From Ruania halotolerans (GTDB taxonomy: Bacteria; Actinomycetota; Actinomycetes; Actinomycetales; Beutenbergiaceae), in contig NZ_CP088017.1 of assembly GCF_021049285.1 (NCBI RefSeq), positions 3,173,380 to 3,237,379 of the forward strand: 64,000 nucleotides of DNA, given 5' to 3'. Positions 42,774 to 52,644 of this stretch are shown here, piece by piece (position 1 is the stretch's first letter; every line of letters begins with the position of its first letter). A model generated the notes under the pieces. The model ran no database searches. It saw only the letters and a program-made list of their open reading frames with translations, and was not told where the DNA came from. The position numbers and the translations under genes are program-made.

Positions 42774-43670
42774 GTGGCGAACGAATCGAACGAGACGACC
42801 GTGCCGATCCAGGCCGCTGAAGCGGCCGAGACGCACTGGGTCCTGACCCTCTCCTGCCCCGACCGCCCAGGGATCGTGCACGCGGTGGCGGGCGCCATCG
42901 CGACCCGCGGCGGCAACATCACCGAGTCCCAGCAATTCGGCGACGCCGCCACAGGCCTGTTCTTCATGCGGGTCCAGGTGGAGGCCGATCTGCCGCAGAC
43001 CGCGCTGGAGGCAGCAGTGGCCCCGGTGGCCGAGCAGTTCGGGATGACCTGGCTGGTGGACCGGGTGGGCCGGCCCATGCGCACCCTGGTGCTGGGCTCG
43101 ACCACTGAGCACTGCGTGGGAGACCTGCTGTTCCGCCAGCGTGCTCAGCGGCTTCCGGTGGACATCGTGGGCGTCGTCTCCAACCACACCGTGCTGCGGC
43201 CGTTGGCCGAGTTCTACGGGGTGGGGTTCCACCACGTGCCCGTGACGAAGGCGACCAAGGCGGACGCCGAAGCCCGGCTGCTCGAACTGGTGGACGAGTT
43301 GGACGTGGAGTTGGTGGTGCTCGCCCGGTACATGCAGATCCTCTCGGACGAGGTGTGCACAGCACTGGCCGGCCGGGTGATCAACATCCACCACTCGTTC
43401 CTGCCGAGCTTCAAGGGCGCCCGACCGTACGCGCAGGCGCACGATCGCGGAGTGAAGCTCATCGGAGCCACGGCACACTACGCCACGGCATCACTGGACG
43501 AGGGGCCGATCATTGAGCAGGACGTGGAGCGGGTGGACCACTCCGACGACGAGTCCGCGCTGGTGGCCATGGGGCAGGACGTGGAGCGTCGCGTGCTGGC
43601 ACGGGCGGTGCGCTGGCATGCCGAGCACCGGGTGCTCCTGGACGGTCACCGAACCGTCGTCTTCCGCTGA
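42774..43670 (+). CDS. purU: Formyltetrahydrofolate deformylase
   Basis: Hydrolyses 10-formyl-THF to formate and THF, balancing the one-carbon pool; 298 residues. An N-terminal ACT domain (LSCPDRPGIVHAVAGAIA, residues 20-90) is followed by a formyltransferase-like domain with NHHTVLRP-like SNHTVLRPLAEF, NIHHSFLPSFKGA and GATAHYATASLDEGPII, which hold the catalytic Asn, His and Asp. It is 650 bp from glyA on the other strand, so the window brings together glyA, folD, purU, purN and purH. No riboswitch precedes it; the message is probably leaderless. Confidence 0.94.
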   Translation: MANESNETTVPIQAAEAAETHWVLTLSCPDRPGIVHAVAGAIATRGGNITESQQFGDAATGLFFMRVQVEADLPQTALEAAVAPVAEQFGMTWLVDRVGRPMRTLVLGSTTEHCVGDLLFRQRAQRLPVDIVGVVSNHTVLRPLAEFYGVGFHHVPVTKATKADAEARLLELVDELDVELVVLARYMQILSDEVCTALAGRVINIHHSFLPSFKGARPYAQAHDRGVKLIGATAHYATASLDEGPIIEQDVERVDHSDDESALVAMGQDVERRVLARAVRWHAEHRVLLDGHRTVVFR

Positions 43671-43713
43671 CGAGGCTGCGCCGGGTGGAAGTCTCGACAG
43701 ACAGTGCTGAACG

Positions 43714-44436
43714 TCAGCGGTACAGGTCGTCGCCCTTGCCAGACTGCCCGCCGAACGGAGTATCGCCAGAGGAACCCGAACCCGGGATGCTCGAACCGCC
43801 CATGCCGGTGCCGTAGAGGCCGCCACCAGCCGCCGCCTGGGCTTGCGCGAGCTGCTTCTTCGCCTTGCTGTAACTGACCGCGCCCCGGATGCCGATAGCC
43901 AGGCCGATGAGGCCGAACCACCAGGGCCTGAAGTAAGTCCCGCCCGTCGGGGAAGACGCCGCGATCCCGAACGAGATAAGGAAAATCAGCAGCGCGGCAG
44001 CGGCGATGGCGAAGCCGATCCACATCCCGCGTCGGTTGTCCTTCACCTGCTTCTCGATCAGCGCCATACTGGCCCCGCCGGGGGCCATCGACGGGTCGTA
44101 ACCGCCGGGCTGGTTGGTGGACTGGGCGTACGGGCCGGTCTGTCCGGTGGCGGGAGCGGGGTCATAGGCGTTCCCGCCACCGTGTGCACCGGGGCTGCTG
44201 GGGTTCTGCACGCCCGGATTGCTCGGGCTGTAACCACCGGCCGGGCTCGCGCCACCATATCCGGGCTGACTGCCGTACCCGCCTTGACTGGCCTCACCGT
44301 AGCCAGCCGCATCATCGACCCAGAAGTTCCATCCGGAGGGGGCTTGCGGCCAGGACGGGTCCGGCTGCCACCCTTGAGTTGGTGCGAAGCCGGCCGGAAC
44401 CTGCCAGCCCGGAGGAGGATTGAATCGCTGCGCCAT
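43714..44436 (-). CDS. Gly/Pro-rich two-helix membrane protein
   Basis: A 240-residue protein of no recognised family. The first 120 residues are Pro/Gly/Ser/Gln-rich and start with short repeats PPPGWQVPAGF, QGWQPDPSWPQAP and SGWNFWVDD that resemble the tryptophan repeats of DUF2510-type actinobacterial proteins. Two hydrophobic helices lie at about 140-160 and 168-185, followed by a basic AKKQLAQAQ stretch and a Gly-rich tail ending in DDLYR. The layout suggests a membrane-anchored protein with two disordered ends. ATG 44436 has TAGAGT six bases upstream. Function unknown. Confidence 0.75.
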   Translation of the reverse strand: MAQRFNPPPGWQVPAGFAPTQGWQPDPSWPQAPSGWNFWVDDAAGYGEASQGGYGSQPGYGGASPAGGYSPSNPGVQNPSSPGAHGGGNAYDPAPATGQTGPYAQSTNQPGGYDPSMAPGGASMALIEKQVKDNRRGMWIGFAIAAAALLIFLISFGIAASSPTGGTYFRPWWFGLIGLAIGIRGAVSYSKAKKQLAQAQAAAGGGLYGTGMGGSSIPGSGSSGDTPFGGQSGKGDDLYR

Positions 44437-44442
44437 GCCGGC

Positions 44443-44448
44443 ACTCTA
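44443..44448 (-). promoter_or_regulatory. Candidate -10 box of the Gly/Pro-rich membrane protein gene
   Basis: TAGAGT on the minus strand, six bases before ATG 44436. A small dyad GGGCAG-AA-CTGCCC (44483-44496) lies about 35 bp upstream and could be an operator. Confidence 0.4.
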
Positions 44449-44506
44449 GCGAGTCGCGCGCCTCCCGCGCACCGCTGACCACGGGCAGAACTGCCCACAA
44501 GCACAT

Positions 44507-44553
44507 CTGTGCGGCGTCCATCGCGTGAATCCACCCGCGAGAACGCCGCACAG
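44507..44553 (-). terminator. Terminator hairpin after the alpha-mannosidase gene
   Basis: Outer arms CTGTGCGGCGT (44507-44517) and ACGCCGCACAG (44543-44553) pair over 11 bp, inner arms TCGCG and CGCGA over 5 bp, with a 10-base loop. It starts 19 bases after the mannosidase stop. Confidence 0.7.
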
Positions 44554-44571
44554 GGTTGCGCTCGCCGGGGC

Positions 44572-47500
44572 TCAGGAGCGGGCGAACCGCAACGTGCAGA
44601 GCTGGAACGGTCGCAAGATCAGGTGGGCTCGGTTGCCGTTGGCCCGCACCCCGGCCCGGGTGGGACCCGGGCGTTCAAGCAGGTCGGTCTCCACCGCTCC
44701 AGTGGTCTCGAAGTCAGCCTCCAGTACGGCCTCAGCACGCCGCCCATGCGCCTCATAGAGCCGCACCACCACATCGCCGGAACCGTCCTCGGCCAGCTTC
44801 ACGGCCTCCACCACCACGCCGGGGTGATCCACGGTCAGCAGCGGCGCCACCGCACGCTCGCCGGTAACCTTCCGCAGCGGCAGGTTGGTGGCGTACCCGG
44901 CACGCACGGCGCCGTCGATCCCCACGCCCACGGCAAGGGTGGTGCGCAGCACGTGTGTGCCCTGATCGGCGTCCGGGTCCGGGAACAGCGGCGCCCGCAA
45001 CAACGACTGCCGCACCACGGTGATCGGGTTCCCGGCATCGTCGGTGTCGGCGTGGATGTCGTGACCGTAGGTGACGTCATTGGCCACGGCGACGCCGAAG
45101 TCCGGCTCACCCACGTGCACCCACCGGTGGGCGACCGTTTCGAAACGTGCGGCATCCCAGGAGGTGTTGACCGCCGTCGGGCGGTGGATGTGCCCGAACT
45201 GGATCTCGGATGCCGCACGTTCGGCGGTCAGGTCGAGTGGGAAGGCCAGCTTGAGCAGCTTCTGCCGTTCGTGCCAGTCCGCCTCGGTGGTGAGCTGCAA
45301 GCCCTCGGCGGAGAGTTCGATGCGCTGCGTGATCGTGGAGTCCCCGAAGGAGCGCCGCACCACCACAGCCGCCGCGTGGCCGTGCGTTTCCGTCGTGATC
45401 TCCTCCGCGTCCACCAGATCCGTGACCACATGGCGGTAGTGAGCGTCGATATCCCAGGCGTCCCACTCGTTCGGGATGTCCCGGTGCACCTGCAGGAGGT
45501 TCGCCGCACGACCGGCCGGGATCACCTCGCGGTCGGTGGCCAGGTCCACCAGGGACGTGATCAGGCCGCGCCCGTCCACGCTCACACGGATCCGGGAGTT
45601 GGTGAGAATCCAGTCCTGACCGGCCACCTCGAGCCGCACCTCGCCCACCGGTTCGGGCGAGGTCACACCACCCAGCGCAGGCACCCCGCCGACGGCGTAG
45701 GGTCCCGCGTTCAGGGACAGTTCCGTCTCACCGGTGCCCACCAGGGCCGAGATCGCCTCAGCGATCAGATCGTTCAGCTCGGCGGCGATCGCCTCGTAGT
45801 GGCGCTCCGCCTCGCGGTGCACCCAGGCAATGGAGGAGCCGGGCAGGATGTCGTGGAACTGCTGCAGCAGCACCTGCCGCCAGATCCGCTGCAGCGCCTC
45901 GGCTGGGTACTCCGCACCCGTCCGCACGGCTGCGGTGCTCGCCCACAGCTCGGCCTCGCGCAGCAGGTGCTCGCTGCGCCGGTTCCCCGCCTTGGTGCGG
46001 TGCTGGGAGGTGTAGGTGCCGCGGTGGTACTCCAAGTACATCTCCCCGGTCCACACCGGGGGGTTCGGGTACTCCTCACGTGCCGCATCGAAGAACCGGT
46101 CCGGGGTGGAAAGCACCACCTGCGGGGAGCCCTCCAGATTCGCCACCCGGCGTGCCTGGGCGACGATCTCCCGCGTGGGCCCTCCCCCGCCGTCGCCGTA
46201 GCCGTACGGTGCGAGCGAGGTGTTCGCGCGCCCCTTCTCCGCATACTGCCGCTCCGCACGAGCGAGCTCGGGCCCGTCCAGCATGGAGTTGTAGGTGTCC
46301 ACCGGCGGGAAGTGGGTGAAGATCCGGGTGCCGTCCAGGCCCTGCCAGTCGAAGGTGTGGTGCGGCATCGTGTTGGTGTCGTTCCAGGAAATCTTCTGCG
46401 TGAGGAAGTACTCCTTCCCGCTGGCCCTGGCGATCTGCGGCAGGGCGCCGGAGTAGCCGAAGGAGTCCGGAAGCCAGACCTCGCGCGGCTCCACACCGAA
46501 CTCGTCGATGAAGAACTGCGTGCCAGCCACGAACTGGCGGGCCATTGCCTCCGCGCCGGGCATGTTGGTGTCGGACTCCACCCACATGCCACCCACCGGG
46601 ATGAACCGCCCTTCGCGCACCCGTTCGGCGATCCGGGTGTACAGCTCGGGGTAGAACTCCTTGATCCAGGCGTACTGCTGGGCCGAGGAGCAGGCGAAGG
46701 TGAACTCCGGGTCACGGTCCATCAGGTCCAGCACATTGGAGAAGGTGCGGGCGCATTTGCGGACCGTCTCGCGCACCGGCCACAGCCAGGCCGAATCGAT
46801 ATGCGCATGCCCGACCGCGTGCACCTGATGCGCCGAGGAGGTCGCCCCGGCACTGAGCACCCCCTCCAGGAGGCGACGGCCGTGCGCGGCGGTGCCTGCG
46901 ACGTCGTCGGGGTCCACAGCATCGAGCATGTCCTCACATGCGCGCAGGATCTGCGCGCGCCGCGGCGAGGAGGCGTCCAGCTCCAGCATCAGGCCCTGCA
47001 GCGCGAGGACATCGGCCGTGAGGTCGAACACGTCTCGGTCGAGGAGCGCAAGATCAGCGGCACGGAATCGGTAGATCGGTTCGGTGCCGGCGGTGGCCTT
47101 GTCCCCCATCTTCGTGGGCTTGATCCACTGGCCGTCCGGCACATCGGGGTTGGCCGCCGCTTCGACGTAGACATCCAGTTCGTGTGTGTCGCGGGCCAGG
47201 CCGAGGTGCTGGTTGCGTGGTTCGAGGCCCTTGAGGATGCGCCCATCCGGCGACCAGAGGGCCCCCTCGGCCTGGAAGCCGGGTCCGGCGCCGGTGAAGC
47301 CGATGTCGACCACCAGCTCCAGCTCGCAGGTGCCATCGGCCAGCTCATCGGCCCACCCGGTGGGCACGGAGCCGGTGAGGTGGAACCAGACGGTGCTCCA
47401 CGGCCTGCCCCACGGGGAGCCCACATCGAATGGACGGTAATCCTGCCTGACTGCCTCGGCGAACGGCACCGGTTCGTCCGGGACGTCCCAGGCCGTGATC

Positions 47501-47595
47501 GACAGTGGTGCCCGGGCACGGTACTTGGCCGGGAGGAGGCGTTCGGCGATGAATCGGCGCAGGCGGTGCTCGGTGCGGGCAGTCGTATCGTGCAC
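44572..47595 (-). CDS. GH38 alpha-mannosidase
   Basis: Glycoside hydrolase family 38 enzyme of 1007 residues, without signal peptide, so probably cytosolic breakdown of mannosides or glycans taken up by the cell. The metal and nucleophile sites are present: VGHAHIDSAWLWPVRE (His and Asp metal ligands), MWVESDTNMPGAEA, and WLPDSFGYSGALPQI with the catalytic Asp; later TFDWQGLDG and LPGSSIAWVHREAE follow. The N-terminal about 250 residues and C-terminal beta domains match bacterial Mngb/ManA-type enzymes. GTG 47595 follows GAAGG; the frame continues upstream but without conserved sequence. It has its own terminator and is not next to a transporter. Confidence 0.93.
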   Translation of the reverse strand: MHDTTARTEHRLRRFIAERLLPAKYRARAPLSITAWDVPDEPVPFAEAVRQDYRPFDVGSPWGRPWSTVWFHLTGSVPTGWADELADGTCELELVVDIGFTGAGPGFQAEGALWSPDGRILKGLEPRNQHLGLARDTHELDVYVEAAANPDVPDGQWIKPTKMGDKATAGTEPIYRFRAADLALLDRDVFDLTADVLALQGLMLELDASSPRRAQILRACEDMLDAVDPDDVAGTAAHGRRLLEGVLSAGATSSAHQVHAVGHAHIDSAWLWPVRETVRKCARTFSNVLDLMDRDPEFTFACSSAQQYAWIKEFYPELYTRIAERVREGRFIPVGGMWVESDTNMPGAEAMARQFVAGTQFFIDEFGVEPREVWLPDSFGYSGALPQIARASGKEYFLTQKISWNDTNTMPHHTFDWQGLDGTRIFTHFPPVDTYNSMLDGPELARAERQYAEKGRANTSLAPYGYGDGGGGPTREIVAQARRVANLEGSPQVVLSTPDRFFDAAREEYPNPPVWTGEMYLEYHRGTYTSQHRTKAGNRRSEHLLREAELWASTAAVRTGAEYPAEALQRIWRQVLLQQFHDILPGSSIAWVHREAERHYEAIAAELNDLIAEAISALVGTGETELSLNAGPYAVGGVPALGGVTSPEPVGEVRLEVAGQDWILTNSRIRVSVDGRGLITSLVDLATDREVIPAGRAANLLQVHRDIPNEWDAWDIDAHYRHVVTDLVDAEEITTETHGHAAAVVVRRSFGDSTITQRIELSAEGLQLTTEADWHERQKLLKLAFPLDLTAERAASEIQFGHIHRPTAVNTSWDAARFETVAHRWVHVGEPDFGVAVANDVTYGHDIHADTDDAGNPITVVRQSLLRAPLFPDPDADQGTHVLRTTLAVGVGIDGAVRAGYATNLPLRKVTGERAVAPLLTVDHPGVVVEAVKLAEDGSGDVVVRLYEAHGRRAEAVLEADFETTGAVETDLLERPGPTRAGVRANGNRAHLILRPFQLCTLRFARS

Positions 47596-47676
47596 GGTCA
47601 ACCTTCGGGTAGGACGGCGTCGGCCACGGTCCAACTTAGTCTGTTGCCCAGGCCGCGCACACATCCGAGTACGCGG

Positions 47677-47722
47677 CGAGGCCGCACCCTGCACGCGATC
47701 TCGCGGCAGAGGTGCGACCTCG
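47677..47722 (-). terminator. Hairpin between mdh and the mannosidase gene
   Basis: Arms 47677-47688 (CGAGGCCGCACC) and 47711-47722 pair with one mismatch over 12 bp; loop 22 bases with its own small dyad. It lies 40 bases after the mdh stop. Confidence 0.55.
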
Positions 47723-47761
47723 GCGGGTGGTGCTCAGCTCACGCTGATCGGGGCAGGCAGC

Positions 47762-48961
<1,200 letters not shown>

Positions 48962-49000
48962 TCACGACCTGCTCAGTCCTCCTTCTCGATGGGAATACGA

Positions 49001-50158
49001 ATGTCCACCCCCACCGCCACGGATCACCACGTGGGTACCCTCGCGCCGCAGGGCCACCCCGACTCGCTCGAGCAGGTTCGCCTCGCTGACCGTCCGCTCT
49101 TCATCCGGTTCGCCGCCGAGATCCTCGGCACCTTCATCCTCGTGTTCATCGGGTTCGGAGTGGCCCTCTACGCAGGGGTCGCGGTGAACCCGGACGAGGG
49201 AGCCAAGTTGCTCGCCTGGGCGGCAGGCGTACTCGTGGCCACGGCGCTGATCGGGCATGTCTCGGGCGCCCACCTGAACCCCGCAGTCACCCTCGGGGCC
49301 GCGATCACGGGCCGGATCTCGTGGGCGGACATCCTGCCGTACTGGGTGGCACAGCTCATCGGTGGCGTGGGCGCGGCGGCCCTGCTGTTCGTGACGATAC
49401 CCGCTGAGCTGCCCACCGCCGTCGGGCAGGCATCCACTCGATCGTTGTTCGCACCGCTTGCCAGTGGCATTGGGGAGAACTCAGCCCTGGGGCGGATCTC
49501 CGACGGGGCGTTGTCCACAGATCTCATCACGGTGCTCCTGATCGAGGCAGTCGCCACGGCGCTGTTCGTGGCAGTCGCCTTGGCGGCGGGCCGGGGCCTG
49601 CGCCGCAGCTCCTTGGCAGGTCCGGTGGTGATCGGTCTGGCCTACGGTGGGTTGACGCTGGCCGCGTACCCGCTCACCGGCGGTGCCCTGAACCCCGTGC
49701 GTGCGACGGCGGCTGCGATCTTCGCGGAGAGCTGGGCCCTGGGTCAGCTCTGGGTCTTCTGGGTCGCTCCGCTGCTCGGCGGTGCCATCGCGGGCCTGCT
49801 GTTCACGGTCTTCGCACCGGAGCCACTCGCAGAGGATGCCGAGGACTATGCGTGGGACGACGAGGACGATACTGACGACGATGCCGATGAGGACTTCACC
49901 GACGAGACGGACGTGCTCGATCAGGACATCGAGTCAGACGATTCCGTCCTCATCCTCACCGACGACGAGACCGACACCCCCGAGCGCGACGATGCCTTCA
50001 CCGAGGACTATGACGTGACGGCGCTGGACCCGGAATCCAGCACTGGCACGCAGCAGCGCCCCGACGAAAGCTCCGGGACATCGGCTGACGAGGACGCCGA
50101 GCGCGACGAGGACGCCACGACCGACGAAGGCGACGAGGGCGAGACCCCGCGTCGCTGA
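49001..50158 (+). CDS. Aquaporin (MIP family) with acidic C-terminal tail
   Basis: Six-helix channel protein of 385 residues for water or small neutral solutes such as glycerol. The first half-helix motif is SGAHLNPAVTLG (standard NPA); the second is GGALNPVRATAAA, with NPV in place of NPA. After the last helix (about residue 275) comes a tail of about 110 residues made mostly of Asp, Glu, Ser and Thr (YAWDDEDDTDDDADEDF), unusual for the family. ATG 49001 is used; ATG 48989 and 48944 are in frame. A glycine-rich gggaa lies just before. Divergent from mdh. Confidence 0.88.
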   Translation: MSTPTATDHHVGTLAPQGHPDSLEQVRLADRPLFIRFAAEILGTFILVFIGFGVALYAGVAVNPDEGAKLLAWAAGVLVATALIGHVSGAHLNPAVTLGAAITGRISWADILPYWVAQLIGGVGAAALLFVTIPAELPTAVGQASTRSLFAPLASGIGENSALGRISDGALSTDLITVLLIEAVATALFVAVALAAGRGLRRSSLAGPVVIGLAYGGLTLAAYPLTGGALNPVRATAAAIFAESWALGQLWVFWVAPLLGGAIAGLLFTVFAPEPLAEDAEDYAWDDEDDTDDDADEDFTDETDVLDQDIESDDSVLILTDDETDTPERDDAFTEDYDVTALDPESSTGTQQRPDESSGTSADEDAERDEDATTDEGDEGETPRR

Positions 50159-50179
50159 CGGCAACGGTCAGCGCTGCCA

Positions 50180-50488
50180 TCAGAGCGGGTCGAGACCGCT
50201 CGCGATCACGGCCAGCACAGCGACGCCACCGCCGCCGAGCATCAGGATGGTGACATCGAAAGCGCGAGACCGACTGGTGATCCCGTACGGGCCGGGGGCG
50301 CGAGAGACGGCACGCACGAAGCCCAGCACCACCAGTTCGGCGGCGAGCACCAAGGCTCCCGCGCGAGCTCCTTCGATCAGCATCACTGCGAACGCGGCGA
50401 GCAACCAGATCAGGGCAAACCACATGACCGCGTACCGGCGCCAATGCCCTCGTTCGGCAGGCGGTGTGGGGGGCCGGGAACTGGTCAT
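50180..50488 (-). CDS. DUF3017 small membrane protein
   Basis: A 102-residue protein with three hydrophobic segments (about residues 20-38, 43-62 and 78-98) and the conserved AVSRAPGPYGITSRSRAFDV loop between the second and third, quoted as RAPGPYGITSRSR. This matches DUF3017, an actinobacteria-specific family commonly found near folD or mdh, as it is here. Function unknown. The ATG has no obvious ribosome site; it is convergent with the aquaporin gene 21 bp away. Confidence 0.85.
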   Translation of the reverse strand: MTSSRPPTPPAERGHWRRYAVMWFALIWLLAAFAVMLIEGARAGALVLAAELVVLGFVRAVSRAPGPYGITSRSRAFDVTILMLGGGGVAVLAVIASGLDPL

Positions 50489-50541
50489 TGCTGTGAGCCT
50501 ACCGCCGCCCAGGCGCGGCGCAGGTAGCCGCTCGGCCCGAG

Positions 50542-50547
50542 TAGCGT
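50542..50547 (+). promoter_or_regulatory. Candidate -10 box of the ferredoxin-reductase-like gene (leaderless)
   Basis: TAGCGT followed by six bases and GTG 50554. Confidence 0.45.
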
Positions 50548-50553
50548 AGTCAG

Positions 50554-51810
50554 GTGAGTATCGACTCCGGCCCTGACACCGGTGCTGCCGAACGGGTCCT
50601 CGTGGTGGGCGCCGGCCTGGCCGGCCTTCGCACCGCCGCCGAGCTGCGCGCCGCCGGCTTCGCCGGCCACCTGCGGGTACTCGGTGCCGAACCGCACCTG
50701 CCCTACGACCGGCCGCCGCTGTCCAAGGAACTGCTCAGCCGGGTCGAGCCGGCCTGGCTCATCGAGGACCTCGAGCACGATCTCGCCACGCTCGCCGATG
50801 ACGTGCGCCTGGGGACGGCTGCCACGGCCCTGCATCTGGACGAGCATGCTGAACCTTCTGGCGGATCAGTCGCCGTGCGGACCGATGACGGCGATCTTCT
50901 CGAGGTTGACGCGGTGGTGGCCGCCACCGGGTCCCACGCCGTGCACCCGTCGCACTGGTCCGGCGTCCGCACACTGCACTCCCTCGAGGATGCTGTGATC
51001 CTGCGCGCACGGTTGACTCCTGGCTCCCGCTTGGTGGTGATCGGAGCCGGCTGGATCGGCGCCGAGGTAGCCGGAGTGGCAGCCGGCGCCGGCTGCGAGG
51101 TGACCGTCCTGGAGGCGGCGTCGACACCGCTGGCCAGACAACTCGGGGTCACACTGGGCGAACGCACCCGGCGCTGGTACAGCGAGGCAGGTGTGCAACT
51201 GAGCACCGATACCACGGTGGCCACGGTGCGGGACGGCGTCGTGCAGCTGAGCGATGGCAGCGAGTTGGGGGCGGACGTGGTGCTGTGCGCCGTCGGCGCC
51301 CGTCCGAACACCGACTGGCTGGCGCCGGCCATGCCCCTGACGGCGTCCGGTCACCTTCCGGTGGACGCGACAGGACGCTCGGCGCACCCGCAGGTGTGGG
51401 CTGTCGGAGACGTCGCCGAACGCGCGCATCCCTTGTTCGGCGCTGTCCCTGGCGGGCACTGGTCGGCTGCCCTGACCGATCCGGTGCCCCTGGCGCGCGC
51501 CCTCGCGGGGCACGATCCAGGAAGTGGGCCTGCACCTGCCGAACCGGCCCCGTACGTGTACTCCACCCAACTCGGGCACCACCTCACCGTGTTCGGGCGG
51601 GTCACCGACGATCAACTCACCCGCGGCGACCTGGCTGGCCCCTGGACCACACTGTCCTTCGAGGGCGAACATCTGGTGGGCGCCGTGATCACCGACGCCC
51701 CGCGGGAGGTGGCGGCAGTCCGCAAGATGCTCAGCCGCGGGACTCTCCCCCACCTGGACCGCACGCTCGCGGGAGATCCTGCCGCCCCGCTGAAGTCCGC
51801 CCTCATCTGA
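50554..51810 (+). CDS. FAD-dependent ferredoxin reductase-like oxidoreductase
   Basis: Flavoprotein of 418 residues of the rubredoxin/ferredoxin reductase type used with P450s or Rieske oxygenases. The FAD loop VLVVGAGLAGLRTAAELRAAGF, quoted as VVGAGLAGLRTAAELR, is at residues 11-27; RPPLSKELL and ATGSHAV follow; the NAD(H) loop is VVIGAGWIGAEVAGVAAGAG; the second FAD motif is VWAVGDVAER. The last about 80 residues form the reductase C-terminal domain. No ferredoxin, P450 or oxygenase gene is nearby, so the electron partner is unknown. Start supported by a leaderless -10 box. Confidence 0.88.
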   Translation: MSIDSGPDTGAAERVLVVGAGLAGLRTAAELRAAGFAGHLRVLGAEPHLPYDRPPLSKELLSRVEPAWLIEDLEHDLATLADDVRLGTAATALHLDEHAEPSGGSVAVRTDDGDLLEVDAVVAATGSHAVHPSHWSGVRTLHSLEDAVILRARLTPGSRLVVIGAGWIGAEVAGVAAGAGCEVTVLEAASTPLARQLGVTLGERTRRWYSEAGVQLSTDTTVATVRDGVVQLSDGSELGADVVLCAVGARPNTDWLAPAMPLTASGHLPVDATGRSAHPQVWAVGDVAERAHPLFGAVPGGHWSAALTDPVPLARALAGHDPGSGPAPAEPAPYVYSTQLGHHLTVFGRVTDDQLTRGDLAGPWTTLSFEGEHLVGAVITDAPREVAAVRKMLSRGTLPHLDRTLAGDPAAPLKSALI

Positions 51811-51816
51811 GCCCGG

Positions 51817-52588
51817 TCACTCTTCCCGCCGTCCCGCGCGCTCCGCGAACGCATCCACAGCAGTCAGTACCTCGTCGGCGCGCCAGAACGGACCGAGCCG
51901 GTGCTCGCGTCGGCTGCCAGCGCTGCCGACACCACCGGCCTGCGGAGCAGCACGTCCAGCAGCCGCCACGCATGACTGTCCCGACGAACCCTCAACCGCT
52001 CCTCCCAGCGCGCCCGGTCCGACCGTTGCCGTCCGTCAACGGATGGATGGTCTCGAACTGCGCATGCACCACGCTCAGATGAACCACGGGCGAGATGTCA
52101 CGACGTGACGCGAGCGCGACAAGATCGTCGATGAGAGCGGGAATCCGCGCATGGTGCGGCGCCACACACTCGGCATCCACAGGGCTGTCCGAGCGAGTGC
52201 CCACCCAGACCGCCTCGTCGCGCCACCGCCCCCGGGGGTGTGCGGTCTGGTTCTCCATCAGCACAGCGTGCATCTGCAGAATCGCTGCTGGCGATATCTC
52301 GTCGGCCAAAGCAATCGCCGATTCCAGCAGTCGCGTGTTCGCGGTGATCTGCTCGGCATCGAGACGACTCAACTCCCGTTCAGCATCTCGTGCTGCGCCC
52401 TCGACATCAGTCAAGAGTGCGGGGACTTGTTGAGCGACCAGGGCGGGCACTGCAGCGAGATACCTCTGCTCGCGACCGCGATTCGCTGCTCGTACACCCC
52501 ACTGGCCCGCGGGAGTCCAGACCCGCTCTTCCCACTGGAGGGCAGGCAATGCACCGTCTGCCGAGAGCGAATCCGTCACATCTCCCAC
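51817..52588 (-). pseudogene. Decayed Fic family protein gene
   Basis: The 5' part (GTG 52588 to stop at 51992, 198 codons) encodes a normal Fic N-terminus and ends within the active site: HPLTDGNGRTGRA then a short GRSG and stop. The usual helices after the motif are missing. In the +1-shifted frame directly after the junction the DNA encodes a Fic C-terminal piece with RARWEERLRVRRDSHAWRLLD and, after another frame change, ADEVLTAVDAFAERAGRREE ending at 51817. So the gene seems to have lost roughly 60-90 codons inside the catalytic domain and then shifted frame. Fic proteins transfer AMP or other groups to target proteins; this copy should be inactive. Only the truncated ORF would be translated. 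Confidence 0.8.
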
Positions 52589-52644
52589 CGAGATTATGGG
52601 TTCTAACGTAGCTCATACTTTCTCAATGCCGAGGGTGCCAGCGA

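Noticed and set aside
47666-47722. A fourth copy of the 56-bp element after mdh
   Set aside because: It starts CGAGTACG and has similar length and dyads, but the invariant inner blocks (TCTCGGC, TCTCAC) are absent. I keep it only as a hairpin terminator.
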